Positions 59,958 through 64,000 of a DNA stretch of 64,000 nt are shown here, piece by piece. The translations under genes and the position numbers were made by a program. How positions within the stretch are numbered: position 1 is the stretch's first letter; each line of letters opens with the position of its first letter. The notes under the pieces are model-generated. The model searched no databases, was not told the origin of the DNA, and saw only the letters and a list, made by a program, of their open reading frames with translations. Origin of the DNA: Daedaleopsis sinensis (taxonomy: Eukaryota; Basidiomycota; Agaricomycetes; Polyporales; Polyporaceae); assembly GCA_033807695.1 (NCBI GenBank), contig CM066300.1:2294001-2358000 (forward strand). Direction: 5' to 3'.

Positions 59958-61041
59958 ATGCGTATACCTTTGACTTTGTTGGCTCTTACAAGGTGAGCTA
60001 GCACACGTATCGTCTGGTTGAGTATCGCGCTCACACCTAAAACATCATCGCCAGCTCGTGCTTCTCTGCACTCGCGCTCGACCTCAAAGGTCGCATACAA
60101 TGGAATACGGCCTGTCCAGGTATGTGTATGCCTTGCGTGCGGGCGTTGCTGTGATACGTAGCTGACGACGGCCTACGATGCCTGTAGGTCTCGGCTCTCT
60201 CGGCCAGGCCAGCGTCGTCCTGGATAATGGAAAGCTGCGCGGAGGCGTGACACGGGATGGCTCGTTCGTAATGTGCGTCGCATCCATGCTCCGGCCCAAG
60301 ATACCTGACCGACACTCGTCCTTCGATGCAGCCCCGACGTGCCCGCGGGAACCTATGTGCTCTCGGTCCTAGCCCACGACCATGTCTTCGAGAACGTACG
60401 TGCCGCTTGTTACGCTACGTCCCAATTTCGTCGCAGCTCAACCTCAACGGCCCGCAGATGCGCGTGGACGTGCTCGACACCGAGACCCTCCCTGAGGTCC
60501 GCCCGTACTTCCCCGGGACGCCGCTCGCGCCGACGTCGCCCGTGACGCTCCCGTATCCCGTCCAGCTCACCGCGCAGCGGCGGCACGACTACTTCACCCC
60601 GCGCCAGAGCTTCAACGTCCTCGAGATGTTCAAGAACCCGATGATGATGATGATGCTCGGCGCGGGTGTCCTCGTGCTCCTCATGCCGACGATGATGGTG
60701 CGTCCCGTATTCGCTGAATTCGCGTCTCGCCTGATGAGAGCTCATGCACATGGCCCTCCTTTGATAGAAAAACATGGACCCGGAGGTCATGGAGGAGTTC
60801 AAGGAACGGCAGGCGAAGATGGCGGGCGTGCAGAGCGCGTTGCAGAGCGGAGATCTGGCGAGCGGGTACGTCGGTCTCGGAGGGGTGACGACAGTAACGA
60901 CCTTAAACTGACATATCTTGCAGATTCTCTCAGTTGTTGACTGGGGGAGGCGACGAGCCCAAGGCGGCCACCTCGGGCACGTCGAAGGGCTCAGGCTCTT
61001 CGGGTGCGAAGCAACGCACGGGCAAGAACAAGAGGCGGTAG
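59958..61041 (+). CDS. EMC7: ER membrane protein complex subunit 7 (EMC7)
   Basis: Seven exons (59958-59992, 60055-60119, 60188-60272, 60332-60395, 60437-60697, 60768-60865, 60924-61041) give 241 aa. A signal peptide (MRIPLTLLALTSSCFSALAL) precedes a lumenal beta-sandwich domain: DLKGRIQWNTACPG, ASVVLDNGKLRGGVTRDGSF, VIPDVPAGTYVLSVLAHDHV and QMRVDVLD. Then RRHDYFTPRQSFNVLEMFKN leads to the single membrane helix MMMMMLGAGVLVLLMPTMM and the cytosolic KNMDPEVMEEFKE, ending in a basic tail. This is the full EMC7 (DUF2012) layout. The EMC inserts and stabilises multipass membrane proteins. Intron phases all agree. Confidence 0.92.
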
Positions 61042-61556
61042 GAGTCGCGCGGTCGTTCTAAGACGTCGGTATAGATGCATGTTATCACTACAGCTATAGA
61101 CTCTCTGACGCTGTACACGCTAGAAGGAAGTGTACCTCTGTATATCTTCTGTCGCTCACTCTACACTCGCTATCAGCTCAAAGACAGCATAATGGGTCCG
61201 TAATGAGTGGCAAGCTCATATGGAATACTATTCTTCCTCACCAAACACTTGGTGCTCACAGGGGAGTCAAAAATAGTCGAACATAATGTGTCCTGGCCTT
61301 AAGATTTCGGATGGCATTCAGTCTTGGTCCGATTCGTCCAGTATTTCGTGTGAGGTCGGTTCATGATGGCCTTAATCGTCACAGAAAGTCTTGTAAGTGG
61401 TTGGGTATATAAAAGGAGAGCCCACGGGAACTGGAGAGCCATTGCGATTTTTCTGAATTATTCGCACACTTATTCCAGTATTACATTGCTGAGCATCTAG
61501 ACCGCACATCGCAGTCCGCAAGTCCGAAGGGAGGATGGCGCTGACACCGAAGATAT
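61042..61556. other. convergent 3' flanks
   Basis: EMC7 and the next minus-strand gene end facing each other across 515 bp. No gene, repeat or RNA was recognised. Confidence 0.5.
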
Positions 61557-62223
61557 TCACGTCCGAGGAGATGTTGATGATGAAGATGTTGGGTTCTGGG
61601 AATCGGGGCTGGAACCGCTGACTCCGTTGACCGTTGGTTGCGGATAGTCAAGGATGCGTCTTAGAACAGCGTTCCTGGGCGACAGGGCGGAGTGGACAGA
61701 TAAGCGACAAGATGATGAAGGAAGACTTGGGAATCGGATGACGACGGACCTCTGTTTGAACCGAGACAGCACCGCATGGACGGGCTGTTCATCATCGTCG
61801 CCAGCCGGGCTACGGACTCCGGTCAGGCAAGGAACAGAAGTTCGGTGGGGCCGGGTGGGCAAGGAGAGAGACGCACATGTCAGTGGATCTAGTCGTCGTC
61901 TCGATCACATACATGCTGTTATTTCTCAGGGCGGGCTCGCCCGCCACGGCAGCGCCAGGGGCGTCGGTCACCTTGAGAGCAGAGACGATGAGATCAGGCG
62001 AGAGGCTCTTGACGGTCGGTGCAGCGGCGCCGGACTGTGCAGGCTCGTAGTCGAGGACGAGAACGTGCTCGCCTGGGTGTTGGGGGAGAAGTAAGGCGGG
62101 CGGGTCGTCAGCATAGTGGTACTCGATGATGGGATGGCAGAGAGAGGAGGCGGGTGCGGGGCTGGCGAGAGACTGGCTGTGCGAGATGAGGACGTAGTAG
62201 GGAGGATCTGAAGTGGCAGCCAT
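61557..62223 (-). CDS. small protein of unknown function, three exons
   Basis: Exons 62223-61877, 61809-61750 and 61674-61557 join to 174 aa. The start MAATSDPPYYVLISHSQSLA is followed by HPIIEYHYADDPPALLLPQ, GEHVLVLDYEPAQ and NNSMYVIETTTRSTD, a compact region of short beta-like segments. Exon 3 gives QRNAVLRRILDYPQPTVNG and a Ser/Thr-rich end. All junctions agree in phase, and RNAVLRRILDYP reads like a genuine helix. I do not recognise the family. No signal peptide or membrane segment is seen. Confidence 0.62.
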
Positions 62224-62843
62224 AGAGACCGGGGCGTGTGGCAAGGCTGTTCGCTGGTGTATGCAGGCCTGGTGGTGGAGTTGAGACCGTCAATGTGGAT
62301 GTGGACTGGTGGATCGTTGCTCATGCGGGCCGGGCGTCCGCAGTAGCGCCCATGCACCAGGCACCTGCCGAGAATAGCACTGAACGATCGCGGTGGCTCT
62401 GCTCGCTCCCTCTTCCGCTCTCTCTGATCTCATCCTCGACCAGCTCTGGGTGGATGCTACTGAGCTCATGACGATCCGACACCTGCAGCGACCGTCATGC
62501 AGCCAACCCAGGGCCAACGCATCGCCGGGAAGTTGTGCGGAGGCCCCGGCACAATTGCAAACATTCCCGACTACGCTCATCAGCGTCATCCCCCTGGTGA
62601 CCGACGAACCGCTCCCTATACCCGGGGTGATCAAGCGGCATCTACATAAGCATCCGTCTTCCGCCCCCCATGCTTCCCTCCATACCTTCTTCGAACGACG
62701 CAGCGCGCCCGTGCGTCGTCCATTGCCCCTTTCCCGCTTCGCCGTCCCTCTCCGGGTCCCCTCCTTCTACCCCCCTTCCTTTTCAACTACGTTCTTTGGC
62801 TGTATAAATACCTCCTTCTCCTACTACTCTTGCACAACTCACA
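62224..62843. promoter_or_regulatory. divergent promoters; TATA box for the CAP gene
   Basis: The genes on both sides point outward. On the plus side TATAAATA occurs at 62803-62810, only 34 nt before the CAP-protein ATG, so its leader must be very short or the true start of transcription lies unusually close. Pyrimidine-rich sequence surrounds it. Confidence 0.55.
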
Positions 62844-64000
62844 ATGAATCGCCTGGTGTACCTGCTCTTTGCCCTCCCCCTCTTCACCGCTTTCATCACC
62901 GCCGTCCAAGCCGGTCCCGCATGCGCCCGCAGAAATGAGGGCACCGATGCGTGCATTCAGCTCTGCAAGGACAAGTGGGGTTGGCCGGGCTTCCAGATGG
63001 GCACCGACCGATGGGGTTCTGTCCTCACCAACACCGTGACGAAGACTAACGACATGGGTGCGGTCATTACCCAGGCATGTCGCGTCCGGCCGTACGTTCC
63101 ATGTTCCTCGTTCACCTCTGCTCTCCACGTCCGACTGAATCAATCTATCACAGTTCATCCAGCAACTCCTCGTCTTCTACCTCCGCGAGCGTGACTAGCA
63201 CACCGATAGCCAATGTGATTGCTTCTGCCTCCCTCAGTACTGTGAAAGCATCCCCCTCCCTACGCCCCCTGGCTGTCAACACGACCTCTATCGATCTCAA
63301 GCTTGCCACATCCACACGCACAAGCAGTTCCACTTCCACCCGCACGGCAACTCCGAGCACCACATCCCTCGCGAAGACGTCTTCTTCTACAACTTCCACC
63401 AAGCCTCGCCTCACGACCACCTCCAAGCCCGCGCCTCCCCCGGCTCCCACCACCACGTCGACTCCCCCGCCCAAGCCGACGACGACCGCGAAACCCACCA
63501 CCACGACCTCGAAGGCCCCTGCGCCGAAGACTACTTCTCAGGCACCCGCCACCGGCGGCGGCTCAAGTGGCTCAAGCGGCGCGACCTCCCAGAGCGACAT
63601 CAACGCATACCTGCAGGGGCACAACTCCGTGCGCTCGCAACATGGGGCTGCCGCGCTCACCTGGAGCGACGACCTTGCCGCGAAGGCACAACAGTGGGCC
63701 AACGGCTGCGTCTTCCAGCACTCTGGAGGCACGCTCGGCAAGTTCGGTGGTGTGTAGTGATCCCCGTTGAACCTCAGCACTGGTGGTGACATGTCGCATC
63801 CCTTTTTCCAGAGAACCTCGCTGCCGGCACTGGGAGCAGCTACGGCATTGCGCCTGCCATCAAGTCTTGGACGGATGAAGTTTGTGCGTAGCTTTTCTGG
63901 ATCGTTGAAAGGCAAAAACTGACGTAACTACACGCGCAGCCGACTACAACCCGAGCAACCCTCAGGCGTCCCACTTCACCCAGGTCGTCTGGAAGGGCAC
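62844..64000 (+). CDS. secreted CAP-domain (SCP/PR-1-like) protein, 3' end beyond window
   Basis: Exons 62844-63091, 63154-63749 and 63812-63883, then an exon from 63940 to the edge. A signal peptide (MNRLVYLLFALPLFTAFITA, cut near VQA|G) precedes a small Cys-containing module (GPACARRNEGTDACIQLCKD, KWGWPGFQMGTDRWGS) of about 60 residues. A Ser/Thr/Pro/Lys-rich, probably O-glycosylated linker of about 150 residues follows. The CAP domain starts at SDINAYLQGHNSVRSQHGAA, continues LTWSDDLAAKAQQWANGCVF, QHSGGTLGKFGENLAAGTGS, and reaches HFTQVVWKGT at the edge. The His of QHSG, the Glu of GENLA and the second His (HFTQ) of the CAP cavity are visible. Fungal CAP proteins such as Pry1 bind sterols and other lipids outside the cell. 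Confidence 0.88.

Overview
This window is nuclear DNA from a filamentous basidiomycete, most likely an Agaricomycete. The evidence is the density of short introns (about 50-60 nt, with occasional ones near 90), small and micro-exons, GC-rich third codon positions, CT-rich promoters, and proteins typical of fungi (MUP1-like permease, Itc1-like ISWI subunit, RDR-type RNA-dependent RNA polymerases). No prokaryotic genes, plasmid functions, transposase or CRISPR array were seen. All gene models were built by hand from translated segments and splice signals. Exon phases were checked so that each complete model sums to a multiple of three. Exon edges are inferences from sequence, not from transcripts.

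Left part (1-19,500). A truncated minus-strand gene at the edge is followed by a Sec7+PH Arf GEF (minus) and the pescadillo homologue NOP7 (minus). NOP7 is divergently paired with the core snRNP protein SmD2 (plus), which carries a GC-AG intron. Next come two tandem, same-strand RNA-dependent RNA polymerase genes of about 1,220-1,260 codons. They share intron positions and the catalytic DLDGD motif, so they are an RNA-silencing gene duplication.

Middle (19,500-46,400). A plus-strand gene has an N-terminal eIF4E-binding motif, an RD-rich segment and two poly-Q tracts, and looks like an eIF4E-transporter protein. A 4.8 kb stretch without a supportable gene leads to a G1-type cyclin. After another ~3 kb gene-poor stretch with small repeats and a perfect palindrome comes a 13-exon Gfo/Idh/MocA-family oxidoreductase containing 8-nt and 6-nt micro-exons. 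Then follow a large Ser/Pro-rich protein of unknown function, the WAC/DDT/WHIM protein Itc1 (ISWI complex) and a membrane-anchored lipase of the steryl-ester/triacylglycerol hydrolase family.

Right part (46,700-64,000). This part is compact and housekeeping-rich: an AVT-type vacuolar amino-acid transporter, eIF3k, a MUP1-like methionine permease, the tRNA 2'-phosphotransferase TPT1, the COMPASS WD40 protein WDR5/Swd3, a five-unit polyubiquitin gene, the SSU processome factor UTP23, the ER membrane complex subunit EMC7, a small conserved-looking unknown protein, and the start of a secreted CAP/PR-1-like protein cut by the right edge.

Functionally the window mixes RNA metabolism (NOP7, UTP23, SmD2, TPT1, eIF3k, 4E-T-like, two RdRPs), chromatin (Itc1, WDR5), membrane traffic and transport (Arf GEF, AVT, MUP1, EMC7) and cell cycle (cyclin). 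There is no obvious metabolic cluster. I did not find a clearly new biological system. The most distinctive features are the tandem RdRP pair, the micro-exon gene, the GC-AG intron in SmD2 and the repeated intron position in polyubiquitin.
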